From Tetrahymena thermophila SB210 (lineage: Eukaryota > Ciliophora > Oligohymenophorea > Hymenostomatida > Tetrahymenidae): a stretch of DNA of 64,000 bases. A program made the position numbers and the translations under genes. Below the pieces are notes generated by a model. The model had not been told where the DNA came from. It saw only the letters and a program-made list of their open reading frames with translations, and did not search any database. Positions 25,701-37,336 of the stretch are shown here, piece after piece (positions within the stretch are counted from its first letter, which is position 1; each line of letters begins with the position of its first letter). The DNA lies in the NCBI RefSeq assembly GCF_000189635.1, contig NW_002476326.1, forward strand, positions 496,001 through 560,000. The letters are read 5' to 3'.

Positions 25701-27037
25701 TCATTATTTTAAACTTTCTTCGATATCATCAAAGTAATCATTGTAAAGGCAAACTCTGAAATTGCTAGCTCCTCCAACACAAAAGCAGTATCTGTTTTGC
25801 TTATCTTAAAATTCTTTTTCTGTAAAATCTGCATAAAGATTATTTATCACACTCTTTACATTTTATTAATTGATCATTGTCAAGCAATCAGTAAAGGGAT
25901 TATATTCAATTATAACTAATTATCCATTTGAAAATGAGTTACTATATTTTATAATAGGATTCTAAGGAGGTCCTAGCTCTTTGCCAGAACTTCTGAATAG
26001 CACTCTACGTCCAAGCCAATCTTCTTCAGGCTTTGGAGTGTCAATATCAGCGTTGTGTATAGCATAAGCTTCACGAGTTATTCCTAAGAAAAGTTCTCCT
26101 ACTCCAAGGTTTTCAATCAAGAATGCAACTCTTTTAATATATAATTTTTCACTAGGAAATGGTATACAAGGCTTAAAATATGCAAACATATAACAATTTT
26201 TTTCTTCCTCATAGCAGTGATTAAATAAGTAGTAATTATCTGAATAAAGTAGTACACAATCCATTGACTTATTTTCAAATTTAATCCTTGTTGAACAGCA
26301 GCCCTAATCTAGATAGTATTTTTGACTTAAATCGTAGTAGTTTATTGGCTTAGTTTATGGAGGGGTTTTTTATTTAACATGATTAGCCTCTGGGTCTCCA
26401 AGAAGCTCTAAAGCATCTCCCAGTTAGTCCAAGATAAAAGAAAAATGAACTGGTTGGTCTTTTTATTTTTCTTCTTGCTAAAGCATCGATTAGATGTCCA
26501 CCTATAAATCGAAAGATTTGCATTCAAAATTTTAATGATTTATCACCTAAATATTTAAGCTATTTTTTTTAGGATTAAATGCCATAATAATATGATCTTT
26601 TTCCTTCCATGTTATAGGAACAAACTCAATACGATCATTACAGATGAAAGTACTTTTATCTTAGCCTATTTCATTTATTATATAGAAACCTCCATGTCTT
26701 AAGTTCAAATTGTTGATTTTCTATTAATTAGGATGTTCATTTTCTGGGTTAAGCATATTAGCTTAAATCCATTAATTCCTTCTTTTATTTACTGTACCAA
26801 TATTATAGCTAATACCTTCAGTTAAGCTTTCATAGCTTATTCCTACTCCACTAACTTTAGAGAATTGGTTAAATCTAAAGCTAAGAGTGATAGGCTTTTC
26901 AGATTCTAAATTTATTGAAGGTTCAAAAAAGCCTATTGCTTTTTATCCAATGTTTTTTCTTTAAGTATAAAAAAAAAATTTAGAATATATTAGGATGGAT
27001 CCTTCATACTTTTATCAATTTTAATATTTAAAATCAT
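25701..27037 (-). CDS. SPRY-like beta-sandwich protein, about 440 residues
   Basis: The main minus-strand frame is open from about 27021 to TGA at 25701. Two similar halves are visible. Each has a segment like F-x-I/L-E-N, a GVG(I/E) turn, an aromatic/Gly-rich middle and a late (F/Y)xxG...V(I)xxxxN/D...L strand (second half: NLGVGELFLGIT, then SFSNGQLVIIEYNP). This is the strand pattern of SPRY/B30.2-like domains, which bind proteins; the call is tentative. The beginning is disturbed. The good frame has no ATG before an upstream TGA, while an ATG at 27007 (or 27037) lies in another frame. The two join if the homopolymer of ten bases at 26969-26978 were one base longer, so an assembly indel, a real frameshift or an unseen 5' exon are all possible. 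The end DDIEESLK then TGA is firm. Confidence 0.7.
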
Positions 27038-28329
27038 TATTATAATTTAACTAATTTATTAAATTATAATTACTAAATTCTAATTAAATATGCCACTTTA
27101 TTTATTTAGTATAATTTAAAAACATTTATGTATTTTTAGATAATATTTATAAATTTTAAATGTGTGTGTTTTTAAAATAATAAATTTAAGAACAGCAAAT
27201 TTTTAGTTTGAAAAAGTGACATAAGTTATGAATTTTTTATATTTAAAGATTTTCCTTAAAATTCAATAAGTATAAAATAAATAGATTGAGAAAATCAATT
27301 TTAACCAAATTTTGCAATTTACTTAACTTTAATTAAATTGATTACCTAATTAATAAATATTATAACCTATTTAATGAACTTTCAAATCATTAATTTTATA
27401 ATTATTTATTATAATCAGCTAATAAATTTCAAAATAAAATATAAAATATGTTTTAACTATTATTATTTTATTTTTATAACTTGCTGTACAGATTAACTCT
27501 AAAATGTTTAGATGAAATTAAATATGTGTACATTTTATTTATACATATATTTTTTTCTATTTTTATCACATCTATTGACTTTTATTTTATTTATAAATTT
27601 TCTATTTTTATAAACTTTGAGAATGATATTTTATTTATTTATTTACATTAAATTTTGGTTCATTATTATTATTTTTTTTTTCTCAATTTTTTGATTATTT
27701 TGGGGGTTTTCAAGATATTATTTGACTTTTTTAATGTAAACTTTTAGAAAAATATTTATTCAATTTATTGATTTTAAAATAAAAGCAAATATCTATCTCA
27801 GTTTCTTTCTGATCTTACTCAGTTGTTAGATAAATATTTCTTAAATAATTTGGAATATTTTAATAAAAACCCTCTTATTTAGTTTTCAAATTTATTTATT
27901 TTTGATGCATTTAATTACAAATTTTATGATATCAAAAATATAAGGTTAATTTTTTATTATCTTTTTATAAACAATGTGCTTGAATTATGCTTCCTTTTTT
28001 TAAAAGAATGGATAAAATTGACTTAACTTTTTAGAGAAGATTTCAATCAATTATTATTCTAAAATTTAAGGCAAAAGGTATTTTTAGTAAAGAAAGTAGA
28101 TGTTTAGGTTATAAAACTAAGCTATTTGCAGAAGAAATACCACAAAAATTTGTGATAATAATTTTTTTTATAAACTAGATAAAAATTACTTTTTCTTTTT
28201 TGAAAATAATTATTGAAATAATAATATTACTCAAATCAGTGGGTTTTCATTCATTATTAAAGTAATAATATTTATTTATATATTCATATATATAAGTTTA
28301 TGATTGTTAATTAATTACCCTTATCCCAG
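27038..28329. other. AT-rich stretch upstream of a TLC-like exon
   Basis: If the exon at 28330 is real, its upstream exons should lie here, but I could not find any with matching phase. A 127-codon frame (about 27772-28155) is open but unremarkable. Confidence 0.35.
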
Positions 28330-28722
28330 GAAAGCATGGTATCTACCCCAGCTATAAATGTTCATGTTTTTTTTGTCTTGAGAAATTTCGTATTCGCTCA
28401 CTGGATGCCAATGGTTTGGTTTAGCTATCAGACATGGAGTATAGTCCTGTTTTATATATTATTAAGTAATTTTTGGGTTCAAAAAATTTTTAATAGCCAT
28501 CTTTCACTTAATAATAAATTAATAATTACATAAGGGTCCCTCTTCACCAAAAGTTCCTTTATTTAGAACAATATTTAATTCTAAGACTCTTATTAAAATG
28601 TGATTTTACCTCTTCCATTTCTCTAAATAATTGCTATAATATAAATAAATTAAAATTATTTTAGAATGATAATTTCGTTATTATTATCAATCAATCAATT
28701 AATATAATTAATTATTTACTGA
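28330..28722 (+). CDS. Orphan exon resembling the C-terminal half of a TLC-domain protein
   Basis: An acceptor-like CTTATCCCAG is followed by an open frame to TGA at 28720-28722. The first 60 residues (ESMVSTPAINVHVFF, then two hydrophobic segments) resemble the E-x-STPxxN turn and last two membrane helices of TRAM-LAG1-CLN8 (TLC) membrane proteins. The remaining 65 residues are low-complexity and may be 3' UTR read in frame. No upstream exons were identified, so this may be a gene fragment. Its last 36 bases overlap the 3' end of the antisense gene at 28687-28890. Confidence 0.35.
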
Positions 28723-28890
28723 AGCAGTCGAAGTTGAAATATCACTTGATAAAGCTCTTGCCTTCATCTAATATTCGCTTTCGTCTACTATTGTAATTCT
28801 TTCTTCGCCAGAGCATTAGCAGAAAAACCCAGAAAGACTTCCGAATATATTGGGTTTCCTGCCTGAATTAGCCTTTTGCTTCTTATCCAT
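28687..28890 (-). CDS. Small protein of 67 residues, unknown
   Basis: A compact minus-strand frame from ATG (28890) to TGA (28687). The sequence starts MDKKQKANSGRKPNIFG, has a CQC pair and an acidic ITIVDESEYQ segment, and ends in a Ser/Thr-rich tail (SSDISTSTASVNNQ). G+C content and codon use are higher than in the flanks, supporting real coding. It could instead be the first exon of a longer gene. Function unknown. Confidence 0.55.
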
Positions 28891-29981
28891 TTCTTGTTCC
28901 TTTTTAATATTCTGATTGATTTTTAGTTGTTAATTTTAATGATATTAAACTTTTTTAGTAATATAAAATTTTTTATATGAATTCTGCTTTCTTATTATTT
29001 TAACTAATAGAAAAAGTAAGTAAAAAAATATCTAAATGTATTATTTGGATATTTGTTATTAAGAATTAATAATAAAAATAAAAAACACCGCAAATTTCAG
29101 CTTTACTTTTTTTTATTATTAGATTTTATATTCAAGCAAGATTATAAATTTTCTACATTTATTTATCTTTATGATATTATTTCAAAAATTTAATATGTTT
29201 TTTATTATTCTTTAAAATGATTTATCAAACAAAAGACTTTTTATTAAAAATTACTGAGTTATTTTAATTTAATTAATGTTTTTTTTTAGAAACCAAAGTT
29301 TATCTTTTTGTTTAAATTTATTCAAGCAAAGATAAAATCTGATGAGCAACCTAAAATTACAATGTTTAATTTACAATTAAAATTTAAAAGGCTTAGAAAA
29401 AGTAAGCTTATTATTTGCAAATGATTTTTAGATACTCTTAATAGAGATTGTAAATTAATAAAATGTCTATATACATACAAATATTTTCATAAATATAAAT
29501 AAGTAGCATATTATTATTTTATATATAAATTATTTTATAAATTATAAAAATTATTAATTGATTGATTGATAAATTAACAATTTGGTAAATAGTTTGTTTA
29601 TTAGTAGGAAAGAGTAAAATTATTGTTGTCTATAAATAGTTTTCTGTTATTTCGTATAAGTTTAATTTAAATCTTTTTAGTGTGCTATTTAGATAGTTTT
29701 ACTCTTTCGGTTTTTCTTTAATTAGTTTTATTTAATTAAAGAAAAAGGGAGGAAAAATTTTATTATTTATGAAGAAAGAAATTTATTTTATAATAGCTAA
29801 GCTAGTTTGTTAGCACTATAAACTCATTTTATAAAATATGTTCAATTTTATATTTTTTTTGCTCATTTCCATTTATTTTTCTAGGATACTGACATTTAAT
29901 ATGTATTTTGGCTTGAAGAATTTATTGCTGGTGAGGGATATCTCATTCCTGTTTTTTTAGATCCATTTTGATTAGTTACAA
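28891..29981. other. Intergenic with one perfect hairpin
   Basis: About 1.1 kb with no gene. It contains the 14-bp inverted repeat at 29711-29746. Confidence 0.45.
29711..29746. repeat. Perfect 14-bp inverted repeat with 8-nt loop
   Basis: TTTTTCTTTAATTA (29711-29724) pairs perfectly with 29733-29746. It lies about 235 bp downstream of the phosphatase-like gene's stop on the minus strand, so a 3'-end role is possible. AT-rich palindromes of this length can arise by chance. Confidence 0.5.
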
Positions 29982-32900
29982 TCAGTTAAGGTTTGATAGA
30001 ATTAGGAAGGTTTTATGGCTTAATATCTTTTATTTATGAAATAAAATTTGTTATTTATCGTATTAATAAGTATATATATATTTATATATTTCTAAGTTAC
30101 TTTTAGACCCTGGAGAAAAAGAACGAATACCACCTCCTGTAGAAGAAGGTCTTTTATTTATGTTACTAGAATCAAAATTATTATTTTCATTCTCATTATA
30201 ATTATTATTGTTGTTCATGTGATTGGTTCCCATCATAAAATTGTTTGTCATAACTACGAATCCATTATAAGCTTGTCTTCCTTGAGGTAAGCTTCTAAAA
30301 TAATTATTACATAAAAATTTAGTATTTTTTTTACCAAAAATAAATAATTGAAATATTAAAATTTAATAAAATTACGTATTTGCTGAATTAGGTCTTTTTT
30401 CAAACAAATCAGGATTTGCTTTAATAGGAAACTTGTGACTTATAGGCTATTATTGCAGCTAAGAATTTTGGATATTTTGTTTCTACTTCATCATGTTCTT
30501 TGTTATTTTTGAATCCTATTAATATTATATGGTTTAGTTAACGTGCTTTTAAAAATTCATATTTTACTGATAAATCGTTCTTTATCAATGAGTAATTGTT
30601 GATTTCTTTAGGGAATTAATACTAATTTTAACCAAATACCATTTCTTATTTTATTTTGCTTTGGTTAAAGCTTTTAGAAATGACTTTTTAATATACCATA
30701 TCAGAATGGTGGTAAGTGTTATTCTTACTGAGCATTTTTGAAAGAATTTAGGAATTTGAATTTTATCCTCCAGAATTTTATGATGTCTGCTGATTTTGTA
30801 AAATCGAAATAGGAATTTGCTAGATATTAAATTATTGAGCTTATTACTATTGTTAAGTTAACTAAATGTTTTGGTTTAATGCTTAATGCTGCTATTGTTA
30901 TTACTGTTATTTTTACATCAAGAGCATCTACTAATTTTAAAATATAATTTATTGAGCCATAGGAAGCTAGGCACCTTGACCATTGTTCTTAAAATCACTC
31001 CCTTAATTCTTTGCTTTATCCTCGACAACAAATTTGTAATAATTTTATAATTTACTAGGATCGCTACTATATTGCTTATACTACTTTCCAGCAGAATTTT
31101 AGTTACTATTACTTGAATTGTTGCTGTTATTAATTAATCCAGAGTTGTTACTTTTAACATAGCTATTACTATTCATATTTGTAAAGTCTATACCATTTTA
31201 AGGGTATTAAACAATAAAAGGTTGTTAAGCTAAGTTTTCAACATTCATATCATAGTTACCTGGTATTTATTGAGAGTTTCCAATTACACTATTAGTGGCT
31301 ACGTTTGCAATTTGGAAGCCTTGTTAAACTACATTACCTATTTTTATTTAAATTTAAAAAACAATTTTTACTCAATCATAAAACGAAGGTAATTTTCTTT
31401 CAAATATCACTTCTTAAAATAATTTTGGAATTTATAAAGAAGAGAACAAAAAAAGGAAAGAATAATTCTTGAATTTAATAAATAAATCAAATTTTAACTC
31501 ATCTCGAGAATTTTTCTTGCTCTCAAATAATAAAAAAGTAATATTTTTATTGAATCATTTTGAAATAAATTTTATTAAAAACAAATTAAAATTATGATAA
31601 TAAAGTGATCTAAGAAATTAAATCAAATAGCTGCAAAAAAACCAATTATAATTCATTAGTTTATTTACCTGTAGCAACATTTGCATTTACAAAGTTATTA
31701 ACTGTGAGATTTATGATATTTCCATTTATATTATTCACTTTAGCATTACCATCATTTCCATACTTATTTTTGATATTTATATTTTAGCTATTGAGAGTAT
31801 TTTGAGAGTTATCTTATCTTATTTAAGAATTATTGATGTTGACATTTGTATTGTTGTAAATTTAATTATTTAAACTTTGAGAATTACCAACTTCCTTACC
31901 ACGAGTATTACCTATTTTTACTTGCTAAATTTCTTATTTAGCACTCTATGGTAATTTAGAATATTATTAGTACTGAACTTCGTTAGCATTTTTATCTTGC
32001 AGAAGAGATTCATCTCTTGTTGAACCAGGTCGACTTGAATTTTCTTTATTTGTAATGCTTTTATTTGAAGGATTGCTTGAATCACCGTTTTCTGCATCTG
32101 ATTCTTGTTAAGTAACCCTATTGCTATTTAGTTTATTTAAGCTGCTGCTCATAGGATTTTGTGGAGGTTTATTAGCACTGTTTTCATTTGATTTTTATGC
32201 ACTTTATTAAAAAGAATTATTGTATATTTAAGGTTGATTAGCTTATTACTTTATCTAATTTATTTCTACTTCACTTAGCTCTTCGCCAGTAATTTTTTTG
32301 AAAATCTTATTTGACCCCTATTTATTTTAAATTAAAAAGATATTAGAAATAAATTAAATTAAACAAATATTTATAATAAATAAATAAATGAATGAATACA
32401 TCAGTTTATTTTTAGGTTTTAATTTTTTTAAAAGATAAATTTCAAATAATTTAGAAAAAAAATATGTGGTTGAAACGAAACATCTTTCTTTATTACTTAA
32501 TATAAATAAATCCTAATTTAATAAATTTGACTAACGAAAATTAATCTTCTTTATAAATTCTATTGATAAAAAAGCTAACAAATATTTTTCATTAAAATAG
32601 AATTAATATTTTTTCCCTTTTTGATAAATTTATTATTTTTTTTATGATTGATTACCTTTAAAATAGAATCTATGTAATCCTGGTTTTGGTTTTAAGGTAG
32701 TATTTGAGTTTATTACTGTTCTATTTACTTGAGAGCTTGTTATTAAGCTCTTTTAAAAGGAGCAGGAGATGGTTTTCTGTGTTGTACAGAAGCCCCTTTC
32801 TTTCCTGTAGATTAGGATTAATTTAATACCTGGACTAGTTTTTTCTTATTGTTAGATACTTCATCAAGCCATATAATTTTGGTTGGAGCAGGCTTCTTAT

Positions 32901-33930
32901 ATGGAGAATACCCTCCAAATCTTTAAGGTTTTCCTATATTTAAGTAATAATCTGGAATTTATCCTTACTTAGAATTCACATAAGTGTTTCTTATAAGAAT
33001 TTCATCAGGTGAATTTTCAACTTATATTTTTGCATCTGGCCCTGCACCTGATTGATTCCAATCTTAACTTATAGCGCCTTATCCAGTCTACTATAAATAT
33101 AACTCAAGATTTTTCAATTATTCGAAAAAAGTAGCACGTATTTCAAGATCTGGTCTACGTGAATTTAAATAATCAAGAGTCTTAAGAAGGGTCCATTAAT
33201 ACTTTCTCATAAAATAAGCTGTTAAAATACAACACGCCCTGCTTTATCCTCTCACACTATGGACTAGACATGATTCACCATTTTAATTAGCTTCTTCAAT
33301 AAAATCTACAATTTAGTTCACAGTTTCTATGTTTTTATCAAACAAAATCTATTTTTTTGATAAAATTATATTTCATTACTCCGCAATATAAATCTTGTTA
33401 AAATTAATATTTATTCCATTTGCCTTAATATAAAAATCTAAAGAGACAATTATTATTCATTTAACAATATTGTGTCTGCTCTAAAAAACGATGTATCTAA
33501 TGATAGTAAATGTTTTTTTGCATATTTTTATTGTTTATGCTTAGTTAAAATTTTTATCTCCCTTCATTGAATAAAAACCAAAATAATTAGTTTGACATAA
33601 TTTTATTATTACCTATTTATCTGATTCCTACCAATAAAAAGTTAAATACTAAACCCCTAAGTTTTCTAACATATTATCAATCTGTTTACCAGCTGCATTT
33701 ATAATGTGAGTTACTTTATTGGTTAAAATGAATTCTAAGTCCTTTATTAATAAAATTAAATGGAGCTAATTTAAAATACGCTTTATATAATTTTTATTTT
33801 AGTCATTTAAGAATTAAAACGAAGTAGAATATCTAAAATTTTCATTAATTATTACTTTAACAGCTTGCTAGTCTCCTATAAAAAGACCATCCTTTATCTT
33901 GATAGCACCTATAAATTCTTCGTATATCAT
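29982..33930 (-). CDS. Dual-specificity phosphatase homologue, probably inactive (Cys to Ser), with long Gln/Asn-rich tail
   Basis: Seven minus-strand exons: 33930-33856, 33741-33613, 33348-32656, 32317-31669, 31337-30640, 30566-30376 and 30294-29982, totalling 915 residues with all phases consistent. Residues 1-170 form a DSP domain: IKDGLFIGDQQAV, VTHIINAAG, then the P-loop LVHSVRGQSRACC at about 96-108, and LLKTLDYLNSRRP. The family motif is HCxxGxxRS/A; here the nucleophilic Cys is Ser99, and the segment usually holding the general acid reads WQESD. The conserved Arg is kept, so phosphate binding may survive without catalysis, as in STYX-type pseudophosphatases. From about residue 330 the protein is Gln/Asn/Ser-rich and low complexity. 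The 73-nt intron (30639-30567) is inferred because a frame change is required there; an indel is the alternative. TAA/TAG are very frequent Gln codons. Confidence 0.87.
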
Positions 33931-35089
33931 TTTACTTTTCTATGCTATTTTTAGTACAGTTTTTTATCAACTAGTCTGATCTACTTTTTATATTTTAAGT
34001 GTGTTGGTTAAAACCTAGTTGTTTTTATTTATGAAAGGTGTCCTTTATGCTTAAAACTTGTCACCAAAAAGTAATATTCAATATTTAATGATTGCTTGTT
34101 TGTTTGTTTGTTTATTTTATTATTATTATTATTTTTGTTATGAACAAAAATTAATTAAGAGATGAATTAATTAATTGATAGCAAATGAATCAACTTCAAT
34201 CACTAACTATCATTACAAATATTATTTCTTAGTTATATATCAATAATTATAATATAAATTGCAATAAACAATAATCATATAATATATTTCTATGCATTTT
34301 TTTTCTTTTTTCAAAGAATATTTCAACCTTTATTAATAAATTTTTGCTCGTTATTTATTGATAATCTAATTATATTTTTTATTATCTCATGCTATAAAAT
34401 TATAATAACTTTTATCTTAAAAAATATATGGTCATGCATTCTTGATTTATTTATTTATGCAGTTTATACATTTAGTTCTCTTAACTTATCAAAAAAATCT
34501 ATATTTACTATATATTAATTGGTTTGAAGTAAATTAGATCAAGCATCGCACACACACACAAACAGACATACAGATAGACAGACAAAGAATTTAGACTATT
34601 ACAATTTATATAAATTTGCTTGAAGATCAAATTACAATTTAAAAAAATAGGATTAATCCATATATTTTTTAATGGTATCAACTAATTAGAATTCCATAAA
34701 TAGAACAAATAAACCCAAGCAAAAAAATTTTATAAAGTCTCTCACTTAATAATGAATATAAAAAGTACAAATAAATGATTGAATAAATAAAAATTAATAT
34801 TTTATATTCAAGAAATGTAATATTCTGTTAACTTTTTTCCTTTAGTTGTATGCTTGAATATGTTTCTTATTATTTATGCATCTATTTGGTTTTAACTTTA
34901 TTTAAAATATAAAATTAAGTTAAATAAAAATAAAATAATTTAATTTTACTCTATATTTAATTTAAATGTTCGAAGGTTTTAGCATTTGCTTAAATATTTT
35001 CCTATTTTAATTGCGATTTATCCTTAACTTACTAAATTTTTACTGAAAACAGTTTTAAAATTAAAATTTATTTACATAAATAAATTTAC
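33931..35089. other. Intergenic with short simple repeats
   Basis: Contains a TTTG run near 34089-34113 and a CA/GACA/GATA microsatellite at about 34549-34586. The last frame of the upstream LRR gene stays open into this region to a TGA at 34678, but that read-through has no recognisable content. Confidence 0.5.
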
Positions 35090-36775
35090 CCATAATCTAT
35101 ATCTAAGTTAAGAAGGTTGGAGCAATTAGATAACCCTTAAAATAAGACATTCAAACCTTCATCATTATTTAAAGTTTGTCTATTTATTATTTTTTTAAAT
35201 TAGAAATTTAAAAAAAAATTAAATTTACCTTAAAGTTAATTAAAGATATTGCAATTTTTTTAACTTTGAAAGAGCCTATCCTAAATATTGGAGTCCATTT
35301 CTTAGGACATTTTATCTAAAAAATTAAATAATAATATTTAGTATTTGGTAAGCTAAAAATTAAGTTACGACAAATGAAGTTGAAAGTTAATTAAATTAAC
35401 GCAATTTTTTAATCCTTGTGAGAACTCCTTCAATCCTTCAGAAGATATACCACATTTTCTTGTTTAATTAATTAATTTTAAATTAATATTATTTTATTTA
35501 GTTTACCTTAGAACTAAAAGTAGATTTTAAAGTTTATTCATGGAACTAAGGGCAGTGCCAAGATGCGATACTCCCTGACCATATGCTTTATTTTGACTAT
35601 TAAAACAATTTAAATATATTTTTTAGTGTTTATTTATTTACAATATAAATATTGAAAGACTCTCTAACTACAAGGATTATAAACCTTTTGCAATCCATTA
35701 AAAGTCATTTTCTGAAATCATATTATTCCTTTTGATTGAAATTTAAAATATTTTCTATTTATTCAATGCTAATTAGAAAATAAATTTTACTATAAATCAA
35801 GGTGTAGATTTTTTAAATTTTAGAATTTAATCAATTCTGATCCAATTACCTTGCACGAATGCAAGCTGATTTGATTTTTACTAATTTATTTATATTTTAG
35901 ATAGGAAATATATTTGAATTTATTTTACAATAGATTGAGAGATAGTTATTCTAACTATTTGCATTAACTAGTTTTACTTAGGATCGTTTGAATTGAAATG
36001 CAGTTTATCTAAGTTTAGCTATAAAATATTTAGCAAAATTAAAAAAATTGTTAATTTACTCCAAATCTAGCTAAAGGGCGGATAAATTTGCACAATTAGA
36101 GATGCTTTAACCTAATTTAACAGCATCTTAGTATTCAATTTAAAAGTTACTATTTAATAACAAAGTTAATTTTTTAATTTACATAATTAATATTTGTACC
36201 TTTTTTTAACTTAGAAATTATTAACAAGTTAATAATTATCCGAATTTATCTGTTAAAATAATTTTGATTAAATTTTTTTAACTAATTGTAAAGTAAAGTG
36301 CTTATTTACTTCATACCACTGAAAAACTTTTGTTAAATTTAGGTCTATTTACAATTAAAATAAGTTAAATATTGTAATTTAAAAGTAATAAATTTACTTA
36401 CATCTTTCGAAATCAAATATTTAAATGATTAAATTATCGTATTACTCTTCTATCTCACAATAATATTTTATGCTATAAATTTTATCTAATTTTAAAAAAT
36501 ATAAAACTGTAGCTATCTAATTGTTATTTACCTAACTACGTTTTATCCTAAGTAAAAGTAGTACCAGTTAATTTTACAACTATTGCAATTATTTTTTTAT
36601 TATAAATATCTTCAGCTTTTAAGCTCAAACTATATTATCCATTTTCATAATATTCATAATTTTAAAATTAGAATTTTTTTAACTCCAAAAATTCAAATAG
36701 CTTTGCTAAATAACATCTTTGGATATAGCAATCTTCTGTTATGTTTAAGAGTATTTTATTTATCGAGCTTTCCAT
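35090..36775 (-). CDS. Leucine-rich-repeat protein, one repeat per exon
   Basis: Eight consecutive minus-strand exons, 36149-36060, 36018-35929, 35880-35791, 35728-35642, 35596-35507, 35458-35369, 35315-35229 and 35179-35090, are each 87 or 90 nt, with introns of 41-62 nt always in phase 2. Each encodes one LRR of the RI/GALA-like ciliate type, for example GQGVSHLGTALSSM then LQNLLLVLR, and GLKEFSQGLKNC then LINFQLHLS. Such repeats build a curved protein-binding surface. A 5' exon from ATG 36775 to 36532 (MESSINKILLNITEDCYIQR...) ends in a good donor, but the link from 36531 to 36150 is not resolved; a small exon at 36449-36402 is possible. The 3' end is also open: after 35090 either a donor (GGGTAAAT) or read-through to 34678 follows. 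Belongs to a large ciliate family of unknown roles. Confidence 0.8.
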
Positions 36776-37336
36776 TTATTTATGTTAAAGTTGTTTATGT
36801 ATCTTAAATTTTTTTATAAGAAAGAAAATAACAGAAATTTTATTTATATTAATTAATTCAAAGTATTGTATCTGATCTCTATAATCAGAATTAATTATCA
36901 GACAATCTGAATAAACACTAAAAAATTTATTAAGCTTAAAGTGTCTATTTATGTAAATAAATTATCTGCAGCCATGAAAAATATTTTAGTAGTTAAATAA
37001 TGCTATAGTGTACCTAGAATTGTATTTATGATTCATTATTATAACAATATAAATGAAAAAATAATTCATTATCCAAAAAGCTTGATGATTTCATACACTG
37101 TGGATAATAGCTGTCTTATTTTATTTTTGAAATTATAATTTTATTAAATAATAAATAAATTATGTCAGTCGTTGTAAATTGTATCGAAAACAAATAATGA
37201 AAATATCTAAAAACTAAATGGATTATATTTATAAAATAATAAAAAAATTATATGAATTAATCATAATTTATGCACAAAACCAATATCTTTTTTTTACATT
37301 TTTTTAATAAATCCTTTTTATTATAATTATTGTTTT
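36776..37336. other. Intergenic between divergent genes
   Basis: AT-rich, about 560 bp, with no gene seen. It would hold the promoters of the LRR gene and of the decayed gene to its right. Confidence 0.45.

Noticed and set aside
34549..34586. CA/GACA repeat as a possible regulatory element or telomere-like tract
   Set aside because: It is an ordinary microsatellite and does not contain the C4A2 telomere unit.
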